In this document: positions 33,806 through 47,457 of the stretch, piece by piece
How the letters are laid out: each line of letters starts with the position of its first letter
Position numbering within the stretch: position 1 is the stretch's first letter
Source of the DNA: Typhlomys cinereus
Taxonomy: Eukaryota; Chordata; Mammalia; Rodentia; Platacanthomyidae
Direction: 5' to 3'
Assembly (NCBI GenBank): GCA_023101885.1
Contig: JALPQD010000142.1
Span: 3,556,121 to 3,620,120 of the forward strand
DNA length: 64,000 bases
The notes under the pieces: generated by a model
What the model was told of the DNA's origin: nothing
Database searches by the model: none
The model's input: the letters and a program-made list of their open reading frames with translations, nothing else
Translations under genes and position numbers: made by a program

Positions 33806-35149
33806 TGAAAAGAAAAAATAGGAAAAAGAAGAAATAAGCGCATAAGGGAATATAAAAATTGTGACAATGTGAGACATTCAATATAATATTATTTGAATAA
33901 TAACATCTAAAACAGAGTAATTAATATGGCATAATAGTATCATGAGATTTTAGGATGGTGAAATGTTATTAAAACATTAAATGAGGGATATATGCGCATA
34001 TGTGTGTGCACATTATATATATAATTTGTTATGCATCTCTGGAAGGATCTGCTGCGATAATATTATCTAAGTAGTCAGCTATCTACAGTTAAAAAAGTTA
34101 AAAATGAGTCTCTAAACTTTGAATTTATTAAATGGAAATTACAAATTGTGATGCACATTAAAACCAAAAATACTATGTAAATTTAGGGAAGCTTAATTAT
34201 TGATGAATTCAAGATTTGGAGGCATAATCTTGCTTAGATTTTAATCAATCCATGTATTTATCCAAATCATTATTAAAATGATTGAATTGTTTTTGATATT
34301 TTTAATTAATGACTGATTGGCTTTGAAAAATTATTTATTTGAGGAACAGGATATTTCTGTCAGTTGAATTTTCTTAAAAGTGAGCTCATAAAACTTGGTT
34401 TGCTTATTTGCAAGAGTAGACCACAAGGGTAGATACATTGAGATATCCTACCGCTGAGGAAATAACCAGCAAAATACACTGCAACAGAGTCTGCAAATTA
34501 AGGACACAGAATAACTCACTGTACTCAAATGTAGAATATGAAGTTCATACAGTGCTAGAGATGGCTCAGTGGTTGAATAAAATGACCTTCTATCAATTAT
34601 TTAATTTAATGAAAATAATGTAATAATTTTACACAGAGATCATAGAAGAACTAACTGTCCTGATGAATAAGTAAATGTAATAAGGTAGAAATTTGGACTT
34701 ATAATACCAATACATAATACATAAACTAATTTTATGAAATATTTGCAAAATAGAAAACACTGCTATCAGAAGGTTTCATGGTGACCTTCTTTACACACTT
34801 TCACAGCCATTTTTCTATGTATATGCATGCACAAGTGTATGTGTGTATTATGTCATTTGTTTGTATATTTATTTATGTGTAAGTGCAATATCTTGTTTTT
34901 CATCATTTTAAGCAAAAAGTAGTGTTTACTTGAATATTCACTGTATGTTTTGAATCTTGACAGATATAATGATTTTGTTTACCTGGGAGTCAATACTTTG
35001 TTTTCCTATAGTATTAACCTCTCATCAAAATCATAATGGTGTCCATTAATGTTGGTTCTATGTCTGGGTACAGTAGTAGTCAGTTGAGCCTAGTATAAAA
35101 ATATTTATTTAGACTTGGATACGTCATTTATAAAATAATGACAATACTA

Positions 35150-35181
<32 letters not shown>

Positions 35182-35985
35182 AAAATTTCTATTGATTTGC
35201 TAAAGCTTACTATAAAAATAGTACAACTAAGTGCATTAACCAAAACATGATGGATACAGTTTAGAAGGGGTGGAGACATAAGATGAATGTGATGGATTGA
35301 TTTTTCACACTTCAGAACGATAAAGGATAAAGGATGAATTTCATAGGTTAATTTCCTCCTGAAGCTTTCATCCTTGGTCTCAGACTGCTGCTTTCTTGCT
35401 ATGTTTTTACATGATCATTTATCAGGGCCTCAATGACCCTGGTGCCTTTTCATGAGGCCACTGGTCTAATTGGTCTTGGGTCTCACACTCATGAATGTGT
35501 CAGACCTCTATTAACTTTGCATTGGCTTTCTCTCCAATTTTAATCACACCATTAGAAAGATCTACACAATAAAACTTTATTAAACATAGTTCCTAATAAG
35601 AAATTTAAAAGATTTTTTTCAAATATTTGCTATGAACTTGGCACATATATAACCATTTCCCCCACTTGGAAAGTTTCAGATTCAATGGCTAAGAAAATTA
35701 TAGAAATGAAAGATTAGTAGATTTATGAGTTAAATGCAGTGCCTAAGGAGATACCTTAAAACATAATCTTATGAAAAATCAATTTCTCTGTTGATATTGT
35801 GAGTTGGCAATTTGAATTGGTTTCAACTGTGCAATCATCACCTCTTCACCCAGCTCTATTCAGAGCAACGAGGCTTCTTAATGTATCAGCTGTGATCTGG
35901 AGGAGAGCTCAGGTTTGAGATGGTCTTGTTTAAAGTGGCCAGAATCAGTGAGAATCTTCCTATAGGATTTACAACATAGTGGTCG
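33806..35985. other. AT-rich sequence with minor repeats
   Basis: Contains a B2-like SINE head at about 34550-34600 (GCTAGAGATGGCTCAGTGG) and an ATG/GAT microsatellite at 35150-35181. No gene is supported. Confidence 0.45.
35150..35181. repeat. (GAT)n microsatellite
   Basis: About ten uninterrupted trinucleotide units. Confidence 0.95.
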
Positions 35986-36735
35986 ATGTCCATTGTCAAC
36001 TTGATGAGCTGTGCATTGACCTATGAAAGAAGCCTCTGGCATGCTTCAGGGGATTTCCTTGATGGGGCTATTTTAAGAAGGAAGATTCACTCACTGTTAC
36101 TTCCATTCCCTGGACTGTGTGGTAGGAAGTTCCTAAAAGTTTCACTCACTGAAACTGCAATGACTGTAGACAAGAGTGGAATGTTAGAAGCTCAGAATCT
36201 AAGAATGTATTTATCCTGCATGATCTTGATATCTTTTAATAACCAGTTCTCCCTCTGTCCTAGCATTCTGTAACTAAGGATAAACCTTTTGAAAGGCACT
36301 TAGAGCACTAGTGTCCACCAATCAAAGGGCTAAGAATTTCATTATATAACATCTGTGGCCTTTAGAAATCTCCCAGCTTTGCTGCAATCTGTCTACTTGT
36401 TGTTTACACCAATGCATTTGAAAAATGCCTTGATTTATGACTTTATTTCATTCTGTGATTATAAAGCCCTCAAAACTCTTCCCATACTGGAACGTGAAAT
36501 TTGGGGCCTGGTCACTCTTACTTGGCTCCAGAAAAAAATTAACTCCATTTATATCTGGATTTCATGACTGTATAAAAGGCAAATTAAGCAGAAGCATCCA
36601 TCTCTTTTTCCTGACTGCAGATGAGATGTGACCATCTGCTTTAAGCTCCTGATGGCTTGACTTCCCCACAGTGATGCTTTACCCTTTATTGTTAGCGAGA
36701 ATAAAGCCATTTCCCCGTAAGTTGCTTAGGTCAGA
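35986..36735 (+). mobile_element. Old ERV-L-type LTR-like repeat
   Basis: The start GATGTCCATTGTCAACTTGA and the end block, CTGACTGCAGATGAGATGTG followed by GAGAATAAAGCCATTTCCCC, resemble old ERV-L-class LTRs, which begin with TGTCAACTTGA-type words and end after an AATAAA signal. The middle is poorly matched and longer than expected, so another insertion may be present. Confidence 0.4.
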
Positions 36736-37983
36736 GTGTTTTATCAGAACAGAAAGACAAACTGAGGCATTCATCAAATGAAAACAAGCTTGTCAACATG
36801 GCTCCCTACATTCTAGGGAAAGGAAGAGGACATCTTGATATACAGGTTCTTTTCAAGAATCTAGTTACATTATCATGTCTATTGGTGTATTGTTGATCAA
36901 GCAAGACTCATTAAAAATCCAGATTTAAGAATTGGAGATACAGATTCTACATGAAGGAAAGATCTGACAGATATATCTCAATGTAAATATGCAAACACTA
37001 GAAAATGAAGAATCTGTGATCATTTCAACATCTATCACAAAACCCCAGACCAAAAATATTCAAGCTGTTAATGGAATGCTTATGAACACCAATCAGATTA
37101 ACTCATCAAACTTTTGTACAGAAAACATAAATATTACATTAATGTAGTTATATTCATTAAGAAGGATTTGTGTTTGATTAAAAATATCCATTGCAATGTG
37201 TTGCTGCAAAATAATATTTGCTGATATTTTGTCATAGAAATATAGTATAACTCTACCTCTGAACTTCAAATTCTACTGACATCATAAACTGCAGAAATCA
37301 AACAGTACAATTATTGTGAAACTGTGTAGTTATATTAAATGTCTAAAAATCTAATACTTTATAATCAATAAGTGGTTTCTTTTTGTACATTGAAAAGCAT
37401 GAGAGTTGAATAGGAAATTTCCAGAATTTAGAGATTCACTTTAATCCAAGGGAAAGACAAAATCTTCATTGAGTAGTATTTCTCTATTGAATGAGTGCTG
37501 ATCTCAACAAATGTTTTAAAATAAAAAAAGATTCAAATATTTTTGGTTTCAGAATCAAATCTCTTGGATGCAGCATATTGTATTAATTATTTAATTAAAT
37601 ATGAAAAAGAATAGAAAATTGAAAATGTGGCAATTTAAGCCATGCATACTAAAATTAAATTTTTTACTTTAATTTAGTAGAATATTGTATATAGACATTA
37701 GTCATAAGAGAAACTTTGTGTTTCTAATTGCTATCAAATAGCATAATCTGCTAGTATGTATGTATGTTGTGAATTGCATAAACCAAAATTGCAATCAATT
37801 TTATTTCTGAAAAAAATCTCTCATTTTATAGATACATTGTGAAATATTTTATTCTTCAATAATGGTTGAATAACTTTTATACATATTCTAGCATATATCC
37901 TTAAAATAAAATATAGTAAGGCATTACCATTTGCATTCACTAAGCACATATTAAGATTTAACATTATAGCTGCACGAAAAAGA

Positions 37984-37986
<3 letters not shown>

Positions 37987-38024
<38 letters not shown>
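37987..38024. repeat. (TG)n microsatellite
   Basis: About 19 uninterrupted TG units. Confidence 0.98.
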
Positions 38025-38027
<3 letters not shown>

Positions 38028-38330
38028 CATGTATTTATACTTTCTAAGAAGATATTCCTAATAGAGTTATTCATGAGTTTCATAGGTAGAGACTAACAAA
38101 GATCCTAAAAGAATTGGGAGTTTTCACTCATCACTTCAAAACTTTGAGACATTCAAATCAATATCATATATTATGAAAAGTGATCAATTAATAAGTGAAT
38201 CTGGTGTTCATTGTTTATTTCAAATATAGCTTATATAGTACAGGTTTATTTGCATAATTTAAATAATGATTCCTGCCAATATCATCGATTATTGTCCAAT
38301 TATCTAACTAGCTATTTATTTTATTTCTTT

Positions 38331-38396
38331 CATCTATCTATCTATCTACCTATCATCTACCAATTACATATCATCTATGTCATCTATCTACCACCT
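38331..38396. repeat. Imperfect (ATCT)n microsatellite
   Basis: Runs of ATCT/CATC units interrupted by CTACC and CAATTACAT words. Confidence 0.85.
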
Positions 38397-40994
38397 ATGC
38401 ATGAAAAGCTCTCATCTATTAATCTATGTACATACATTATTTTAAAATCTGAAATGAAAAGAAAATTCTGTATATAAAAATCATGGTCTAGTTAGTAAAA
38501 TATGATACATTATAACACAATGATATTGAGAAAATAATTAGCACCTTATTTAAACCAAAATTCAAAGTCTGATATATTTTTCTCAGACCTTCTCAGAGGA
38601 AAATTAGTAGGCAATGCTTTTATAGATATTGTAGGAGTAGTTCAAAGTCATTCTCAGTAAACCATATTAGACTCAAACTTTGAAACTAACTTTGACATCA
38701 TGGAAGCACATTATAATTTTTGTAAGAATTACATAAAAGTTCAACTTATACATCTGCAAAATTCCGTATTTAGTATAAACTATTTTCCTGCTCTCCTAAA
38801 AACTATACCAATAATATATTGTTTCATTAAAAATAATGTTTTAACTAACAATGTAAAGCAAAAAGTAAAGAAGTGGTAACTGAATTTTTTTACAGAGACA
38901 AAATTAATTAAATATTTTCCTACATTTTGATATTCTGCCCATTTCTTTAAGCTAAATGGCCGATAAAATATTTTCAAATATAAGTTTGTTTACTGAGTTA
39001 ATAAAGTAATTAGTTTGATTAAATTGATGGTCAGCTCAGGCAAACAAATGGTGTCAACACAATCTGTGTTAACATCGGGAATATTTATAATTTAATACAA
39101 ATTGTGTCCAAATGCAATAATTTATGTAGATAGATTCCTGGCCAGACATGAAAAACTAAACAACTGCTTGGAACATGCTTAGAAACCAATTAAAAGATAA
39201 ATTTGACAATGGTTAGCTAAAATAAACTGATAAGATCTAGATTTCCATGCACTAATTTATTGTATGTTTAAGTAAAAAAAAAAAAGAAATGTACTTCTAT
39301 TTTGTCTTAAACACTATCAATAAAATTGATCTAAGAGGATTTTAATACTTTAGTTGTCAGAAAAAACAAAGAAGAAATAATTCTCAAGAGATGTGATAAG
39401 ATGATGAGATAGATTAAAAAAAGTCAGTGGACTAGGCAGATGGGGGCTTCAACATCTCAGTGAGGTCTTTTCCCTCCCCCCTGCCTACTTCTTGAAACTT
39501 TATTTTATATAGCAACGTAAATAGAAGTTGAGAATCAGGTGACAAGCTCTGGTTAAAGCATTAGTGATTGGTGGAAAGAGAGATATGGAAATGAAGCACA
39601 TGCTTTGACACAGTTTGTGACATCAGGAAAAATCAGTCTTGTCCAGAATTCCATGCATAATGTGAATACCTTTTGTCAAGGTGGCATCCTCCAGGCAGCA
39701 CCCTACAAATTATTAATGAAATTTAAAATGAATCTGAACATGAGAATGACAAAATACAATAAATGTACAAAATATCAGTTCAGCAAAGTTGCTCATCACT
39801 TCATCCTTCCACGAGGACTTTGTAAAGATGTTATGCTCGAATACTGAAGGTGTTATCACGACAAAGATTTTATTAATACAGGTGATCTGGAAAGGTTCTT
39901 AAGAATGGGTAATGAGGTAGAGTACAAAAGAGTGGTGTCTAGGAAGAGAATCTCGATTGACAGAGCCAACATCGAAGGTGCCAGAGGGACTTGCATGCTT
40001 AGGAGTGAATGATTGCCTAGGCAATGAAGGATTCCCCAGATTTTCTGCAAAAGAATAGAATTAAGTTGCATCTTAATATTTTAGCACCACTAAACCTAGG
40101 CCAAACTCCACACCTAGAACTGTAGAATAAATTGTTGTGAGATGATTTATGTACTTTGTTTGAACTGTTTAAATTCTAATAGTTTGTGACCATAGCCATA
40201 GAAATACAATGCTGTAGAAATGGTATCAATGGACTAGGAACACAAATTCTATGCTATATCTTCTTTAAAGTACCATACTTGTGCTCACTTGCTTTATTTT
40301 TATGCTGATACCACTATGAATGTAATGGCATTGGGTTTCCAAGGTGAACTTAGTGGAAACAAAGTAGTACGATTGCCATAACAGTAAAACTGTCACACTA
40401 AAGAAGAACAGTAAGAATAAACATGAGTACAGTTAATTGTATGAGGTTGTACCCATGATAACTTCATGGGAAGCACGGATAAAGCAAGAGCTGTTCTTAG
40501 TAAATAGGTAGCTTAACAGACTACAGTAGAGATAATGAATAATAACTAAGAAGAACATTGAAAGTGTGAAAAGGTTTGTCATCTCTGGTAAATTCTTCCT
40601 TTCTCTTTAAAAACAAGTTTATTAGCATTTTGTAAAATGCTTGAGGCCATGAGATCAAAAGCTATAAAAATTATAATATGAAACTAGATATTCAATGCAG
40701 AAATAATTAACACGAAACAAATGCATGAGTCAATAATTAGTAGTGAAATAACTACTCAAAAAAGGCACAAAGGAATCTAGTATGCAGCAGCTACATAATT
40801 AATTTTCTGGTAAAGTTTAAAATCACTTTGAAAGTTTAAAATGTGTTATTTAGATGACTTATTATGCCAGTAATTTAAGCAAAATCACTACATCCTCAAG
40901 CAATTTTATATACATCTTTGGATAAACTACAGTGCAGATGACAAGGCAAAATGTCTAAAAAAATTTACAAAGGATATTTCTTTTGGGGAGGAAA

Positions 40995-41105
40995 TTGATG
41001 CTGAAGATGTAACTCAGCTGTGAAGCATTTGCCAAGCAAGCTCAAGGGCTGGATTTGATACTAGGCATCATATAAAAAATAAGCAGCAAATAAATAAATA
41101 AACAC
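40995..41105 (+). repeat. ID-like SINE
   Basis: The head GATGCTGAAGATGTAACTCA, GCATTTGCCAAGCAAGCTCA and GGATTTGATACTAGGCATCA match the tRNA-derived ID core with A and B boxes. The tail is AT-rich with AAAT units. Confidence 0.65.
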
Positions 41106-42942
41106 TTCTCTTTCCACAAAGGAAATTATAGTAAATTGTTCAATACTTGCTTGAATTAAAATGAACAACCTTAGGAAGATAGTTTTTTCCATCTTTCTTT
41201 TAATTTTTTGCTTGCTTTGTTTTGAGTTGTTCTGTATATATCTAAAATGAAAGAGATACAAGACATTACAGAATAGAGGAATTATAACAGGCCATTCAGT
41301 TTTATAATCCAGATAGACATAAAAATTTCAGGGGAATAAACTGAAAAACTATACATTAAAATATTCAGTACAATGCTTCATAGTGGTGAGCCCACACAAA
41401 AATCAATAGATTTGCTGAGTTGGAAACTAGGTTGTTAATATTACCTAACAAAAAGCAATGAAACAGACTTGTTATCTATAGGAAAAATGTATTTCTTTCA
41501 TAAGCACAAAAGAAACACACAAATGGGAAGCTATGCCATGATTCTTGCTGAAGGGTTTAAATGTGGTAAGGTTAAACTAATCTCCTGAATGCATATTAAT
41601 TCAATCTTAGTGATTAGCCTATGAAGAATTTCGTGCTATTCAGTGATATGCTTCCTAATATTTAGATGTTAATCCTGACAAAAGTAAAAGAGAACTAGCA
41701 AAAAAATGAGAGAAATTTTTAAGACCACTATCAATTGCATACATCACATTCTGTCAATTTTTTCATTGTTGCACAGGTAAAGTGAAGTCATTCTCCCTCT
41801 CAATGACTTCCTAATTTTGGTCAGAAATCATCTAATTTAAAGCTGTAACTGAGATATATTTCAGGGTATAAACTGTTGGTGTTTCCTACTACGTTCATAT
41901 GCTAAAGTCTTAACTTCCAAGTATTGTAGTGTTTGGAGGTAAAGAATTTGTGAGTCAAGTAACTTTGATTATTGGATTTTTGTTACATAGTCCTAAGCAA
42001 AATGAGCCACAAGTAGTATACAGGATCCCCATTCCAAAACCTCATTCAGAAGATGCCTTCATAGTCTCTTATAGATCAGTCCTCTCTTGAAGTCAGCAAT
42101 TCATTTAGAATTGTGGATCATTTTCAAAACATGTATTAACTCACTGAGCTTTTATACTCACCTTCTTAGGCTCCCTCTCCACCCTATTTATTGTCTGCCC
42201 TCCTCCTTAGAAGTCCTTTTATCATATTCATCTCTTATTGCTTTGTTTTAAGAACCCTGCTGTATTTAGCCAAGACCTATGGTGTGACCATGGATTTGGA
42301 AGCATTCTTGGTAGCCTGCTGGGCTCTTCAGCAGTACATTCTGGAAAACACAGACTGCTCCTCCCTCACTAAATACTCAGATAGAAAGGGGAGGGTCTTG
42401 TGGTCCTTCCCCTCTCCAAGCTGGACTATTGGTCACTGTTTCTATTTACCTACAGTGACTCTATGTTTATTCCCCTACACAAATGTTGCTTCTAGCCATA
42501 ACCTGAGAGTCTTCTTTTCACAATCAACAGTAGACAAAGGAGAGATGCATAGCTTCTCAAATTGCTGAGCATAAGTGGCAGTCGTGTGCTGAGCCCTAAG
42601 CAGGACATTTATATACCTGCTCTCCAAGACTTAGGCATCACTGGAGAAGAGAAGCAGAAGAATTTAAGAGCCAGATGTTGTAAAAGAGATCTTTGAAGTT
42701 CCATCTTTAAGACATAACACAGCTAATATAATCGTGATCTCAGGACAGCTGCAGCTCTCTGGCCTTGCCAACCATCAAACATCTTCGACCAGTAGATTAC
42801 AGTAAGGATATGGCTTGCATGTGCCATCCATGTTGGTTCCATAAAGCTCCCTATCTTCAGGCTTATCCAAGTTTTCTTTCCGATGGTAGGCTGCTCTCTA
42901 TAAGATCTCTTAGTTTTGTTAGATCATTTCCATTTTTGTTTT
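41106..42942. other. Single-copy sequence, no gene accepted
   Basis: The longest frame here, 125 codons at 42191-42568 on the plus strand, was inspected. It has a hydrophobic N-terminal stretch but no recognised family, and is not called a gene. Confidence 0.45.
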
Positions 42943-42956
42943 TAAAATCTTGTTTT

Positions 42957-43229
42957 TTTTTAATTTTTTTTTTTTATTCAATTGTGCACGTGTGTGTGTG
43001 TGCGCGCGTGCGTGTATGTGTGTGTAGAACCACGGACGAATTCAGGAACCGCCATGGACCGCCTCCTTGTTTACTCTGCCCCGGGATCCACAGACTCCGC
43101 CCCACCAGGACCGGAAACGCAGGCCGCTGCCGCTTCCGCCCGGCGTCTATAAGTGGGGTCTAGGATCCGAACTCAGGACCTTCCGCCTGCAAGGCAGAGG
43201 CTTAACCCCTGAGGCACCTCTCTAGCCCC
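42957..43229 (-). repeat. tRNA-derived SINE, same family as 20491-20796
   Basis: Same architecture and orientation as the SINE at 20491: poly-T and ATT region, TG tract (42983-43025), GC-rich body, then GGATCCGAACTCAGGACC and GCTTAACCCCTGAGGCACC, the complement of B and A boxes. It is flanked by TAAAATCTTGTTTT (42943-42956) and TAAAATCCTGTTTT (43230-43243), a 14-bp duplication with one mismatch. CpG-rich body sites remain, so it is fairly young. Confidence 0.92.
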
Positions 43230-43499
43230 TAAAATCCTGTTTTGAAGACACCAAACATCTTTTTGCCATTTTAAGTAATAAGGAGCCTGGTTTCCTTACT
43301 CAGTAAGACCTGGTTCATGTGAGAACTAGGGGAGTGCAGAATTTGTACTTTGCCTTTTCAGACCACCAGCAGCAGCATGGAGTAGGGATTTACATAAATA
43401 CTTTTTGAGTTTTAACTGATAATATGATCCTGTTTTCATTAATTTACATCATAGCTTATATTTTCTTAATAATTAAATAAATCTTATTCTAAGTAATTT

Positions 43500-43852
43500 A
43501 AAGTAGATATTAAAATATTTACTTGTTGTGTATGCATATATAGTATCTGTGTGTGTATGTAATCGCATGTGCGTGGACATATATAAGTGGGTTTATGTAT
43601 ATGAATACATTTAATTTGTGTATGTTTGTGGAGGTAAAAGACTGACAGGAGGAATCATCTTCAATTGTTCTTCCATCTTACTATTGTGATTCAGGGTATC
43701 TATTTAAATCCAGAATTCTTCTTTGCCCTGAAGATTCCCAGGCTCTGCTTCCCAAGCCTAGCAATTTGATATGGGATCTGGGGAGCTGAACTCAGGTCCC
43801 TTTGCTTCCAAGGAAAGGGCTTTCGCTATAGAGCCATTCCTCTCCCAAAGAT
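43500..43852 (-). repeat. Older tRNA-derived SINE (B3-like)
   Basis: On the plus strand it begins with TG-rich tail sequence and ends GGGAGCTGAACTCAGGTCCC and CTATAGAGCCATTCCTCTCC, the complement of a worn tRNA-like head. It is more diverged than the neighbour at 42957. Confidence 0.5.
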
Positions 43853-46601
43853 ATTTGTTTTTTAATTGTGTTATATTCAAGGATAATTTAAATCTAGAAT
43901 GAAAAATACACCTCACACTTTCTTTATAATTATACTTTATTGCAACACAACCTCACAAATTTTCCCACTATCTCCTCTATGGTGACTTAAGTCTTGACAT
44001 CATCTTTAACTCTTTGAAGAGAAACAAAACTGTGATTTAAATATCAGCTGGTTGAATTCAATAATTTTATAAAAAGTAATGGATAACATCTACATTTTTT
44101 TAAAATTAAAGGTAATTGATTAGATGGTTACATCACATGTTTTTCCAAAAATAAGAGGTGAAATCATCTTACGTTTCCACTGTTGTAGGCAAAAGCAGAG
44201 TCATTATTAACTGTGTGTCATTAAGAAACTTCATCAACAGCCCACAGTCATCCTGATAATGTTCTTGTGCATATTCACAGAAAAATATATTTATGTAATA
44301 GCCAACGTCTCGTTTAAAAATATTAGAAAAAGAAGTCCATTGACATTCCAGTAATCTTCAAGGTATAAATGCAAATTATCATATCTAAAGTAATTTTTAA
44401 AATCCAATACAATAATTTTTACATGAAAAATACTTGAAGACAAATTTCAAAAAGGTACTGTTCTAGGCAGTGAAGAAACCAACTATTAATATATTCATAG
44501 AGTCTTTAAACAGTGGGAGACACTTTCTTAACTTGTGATTTTTATTGTATAAGCTCATGGTACTAAAGAGCATGATATTTGGATCTTCCCACTCATAGAT
44601 AAATGCAATGCAACCTCATCATTACTTTGTATGTATCATGAATTTAAATTATTTCCTAGGAATACCTTCAACTTTGATCTATTCTTCAATACTCTGAGTA
44701 CTATAGTCCTCTACTGCCTATGAGATATACAGACTTACCTGTAGAGAATAGAACCCTATCCCCATTCACATCTATTTCCCACTTCCTGTATCATTTACCA
44801 CCATTAAGTACTATATTTCGACATTCTTGATTTTTCTGGTTTCCACTTATGAATGTGCAGATGTAGTCTTTTTTTTTTCTGTATATTCCTCATGTACTTA
44901 GCCTGGTGTCCATCAGAATCATAATTTTTGCTATTTTTATCCATTACTTTTGATCAGTTATCTATACTGCAATCATTTTTGCCAAGTTAATAGTTTCATG
45001 ATAACTGAATGTTTTCTGTACCATTTATATGGTATTTCAATAAACTCAGCATTCTTGCTTATGCATGTGTCCTAAAGAGATTTGAATATATCGATATTTT
45101 ACATGGAAAACTGGTATCACTTGCCACAGAGGAAGGCAAAAACAAATTTAAGAAACTCATTGAATATTATTAAATTCTATTAACTTATTGCCTCAAGGCT
45201 CTGAACCTGAGGGTAAGACTCTGCTACAAAGAGAAATTAGCAAGTATTAGGAGAATATTAAGGAGCAACACCAAGTGGAGATTTCAGTTTAAAGGAATAC
45301 ACTAGCAGGAGGACTGTATTTTGTATTTATAGTTCTTTTACTTTATTGCTTTGAACATTTGCAAAAATACCAGTGTTTTATTTCTTAGCTTATCCGTTCT
45401 CCTAAAGTCATAGTCTATGATTATGATGCCCCAGTTGGTCTCTCTGGAAATAATAATGATATTAGAAACTGATTATGACTTCCTAATGAGAAGAGCTGTA
45501 GGACCAGGCTAAATATATAAGCAATAAAACAAATGGGTTTTCAAGCCATGTCTTGAGTACTACTAAAAAATAAAGGGAAAGAAAAATAAGGAAATGCAAA
45601 AATATAAATAACAATAATGAGCTATTATATAATGCCTATCAATATTCTCCTGCAGTTTCAAAAAATGTCCTTGCTTTGGCTTTCTGCTCTAAATAATTAT
45701 GTTCTTCTGGGAAATATATCTAACAAGATGCAGAACAGCTGTGGCTGCTTTCATATGATTAATTAATTATTTCTTGCTCTTTCAAGAGCTAGTTCACTAT
45801 ATTTTTATTACCCTACATAAACTTCTACTTCAGAGACAATCTTATGATGCATCAATTAGGTGAGGAGTCCAAAGTCAATAAGAAGTCCCATTTCATAAAG
45901 CTTCCACCTAGAAAAGAGGATGTACATGGAAGAACACTTGTCTACAGTATTTCTCAAAACCTTAGTTCTTCCGTCTCTAAAATTAGCATTAAAATATTAT
46001 CTCCTGCATGTTATGGATGGAGAGCTAAATTATACATCCTGCAACTAAGTGTCTGATGAATGGCAAATATCAGATATTAAAAGAATAAGCCAATAAATAA
46101 GGTGTTTATCCAAACTGTGTTGAAACCACCAAGACATTTTGACAATTTATCTCTTGGTCATTGTGAATTTGGAGGTCACAAATGTAACAACAGTAAAAGG
46201 TTACTGAACACAAAGCAGACAAAACTCATTCCAAACCCAGTGTGTGGTTAATTCACCGATTCTCTGCTACCATTTCATCTGAATTATTACATCACTATGG
46301 CCTGGCTTCTACATGCTCAGTAAGTGTGGTCCTCACTGCCTGGTTCTCAATCTACATAAGGAATGTTTGCTGTCTGCAGTACCTGAGTTCAGATTCCAAA
46401 CTATAGCATGCTTTGAATTGCAGTGTTTACACTTTACATACAAAATTTTATGCACTTATAACAACGTAAGGCCATAATTATAGAAAACAAAGAATTGTAA
46501 ACTATCAAATGAGCATATTTTTGTGTTAAGATGTTTGTTTTTACAAATTACTATTTTGCTGACTTGAAGTTCATTAAAAAGAATCACATATATTTTGGTT
46601 C
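43853..46601. other. AT-rich single-copy stretch, no feature seen
   Basis: No gene, RNA or convincing repeat recognised. Open frames such as 45844-46056 have no motifs. Confidence 0.5.
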
Positions 46602-46609
46602 AAGATTAA

Positions 46610-47457
46610 CCCCTTTGTTCCTCCTGCCCACCTGCCCGCCCGAGAGAGGACTCACTCTTGGGTTGTCCTCCATCCCAGGTGAGTTACCCAGCCTCTTGCC
46701 TCAGCTCCTCCCACCAGCCAGCCCGGGCAACACCCAGGCTGGCTCGGTTTGCCCCAGCCCCTTTTTCCTCTCGCCGGCCCGCCCGCCCGATGGGGAGAGG
46801 ACTTGCTCTGAGTCCTCCATCCCTGGAACCTGGATGGGCCACTAAGCCAAGTTCCAGGTCCCAGGTGAAGAGTTCTGCCATCACCATCAACCCTTCTGCC
46901 CCTCCGACCCACCGGGGACCCTCTCTCATGGTCCACAAAGGACATATTATTACTCAGAATTCAACAAAATCCAAAGAAAACCCAACCAAAGCTCTAAGGG
47001 ACAAAGGCCGTACATCTGAAGTCCTCTAAAATCATCCTAGCACATGGAAGAAATTCTTCACATCCAGCCCAAAGATAAGTAAACCTCTCTCTCTCTCTCT
47101 CTTTTTTTTTTTTTACCATACTGTTCCTTTTTAGTATTAATCACTGTAGATTAACTTTTCCATACAGCCACTCCAAAAATATATACAATCCCAAGAATTA
47201 TACCACTCACCCTCACCAAGATATTAAATCATAAAAGTGCACTGCCATACTAATATTCACCCCCTGTCTACTTAACCTGACTTAACTGATGTACTAACAG
47301 CCTAATAGCCTCATCTAGGAAATAATACTAACAATAGACAAACAAACCCACCTACAAGGCAAGCACTAATAATAACTGCTCGAGAGTAATAATACCAACT
47401 AAATCAGTTCAGTCAAAAACACACAGAAACTGTAAGGTCTCAGGGGACAAAAGGACA
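46610..47457 (+). promoter_or_regulatory. Alternative L1 5'UTR with two ~185-bp monomers, copy H
   Basis: GC-rich repeats unlike the 5'UTRs of A, B and E. CCCGCCCGAGAGAGGACTC at the first unit and GATGGGGAGAGGACTTGCTC at the second each lead to CTCCATCCC, and later CCCAGGTGAG/CCCAGGTGAA (period 185). The first carries the perfect donor CAG|GTGAGT at 46677-46685. An AT-rich tether of about 570 bases follows. It joins the common L1 sequence only at AATCAGTTCAGTCAAAAACA (47402) just before ORF1. It contains a CT/T tract followed by an acceptor-like TTCCTTTTTAG (47124-47134). Confidence 0.7.
47087..47114. repeat. (CT)n and poly-T tract in copy H 5'UTR
   Basis: About eight CT units followed by some 13 T residues, directly upstream of ACCATACTGTTCCTTTTTAG. 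Confidence 0.9.

Larger units (their letters stand above)
36736..40990. other. AT-rich single-copy stretch with simple repeats
   Basis: No gene or RNA is supported. Simple repeats are noted separately. Open frames at 38211-38477 and 39605-39847 have no motifs and fall in AT-rich sequence. Confidence 0.5.

Noticed and set aside
42191..42568. 125-codon open frame with a hydrophobic start
   Set aside because: No family recognised, no flanking gene structure, and a single frame in otherwise non-coding sequence. Not supportable as a gene.
46531..47029. Overlapping GC-rich open frames on both strands of about 100-120 codons
   Set aside because: They lie in the L1 copy H 5'UTR monomers. High GC lowers stop frequency, and no protein motif is seen. 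The same holds for 4307-4543, 12133-12381 and 57093-57278.
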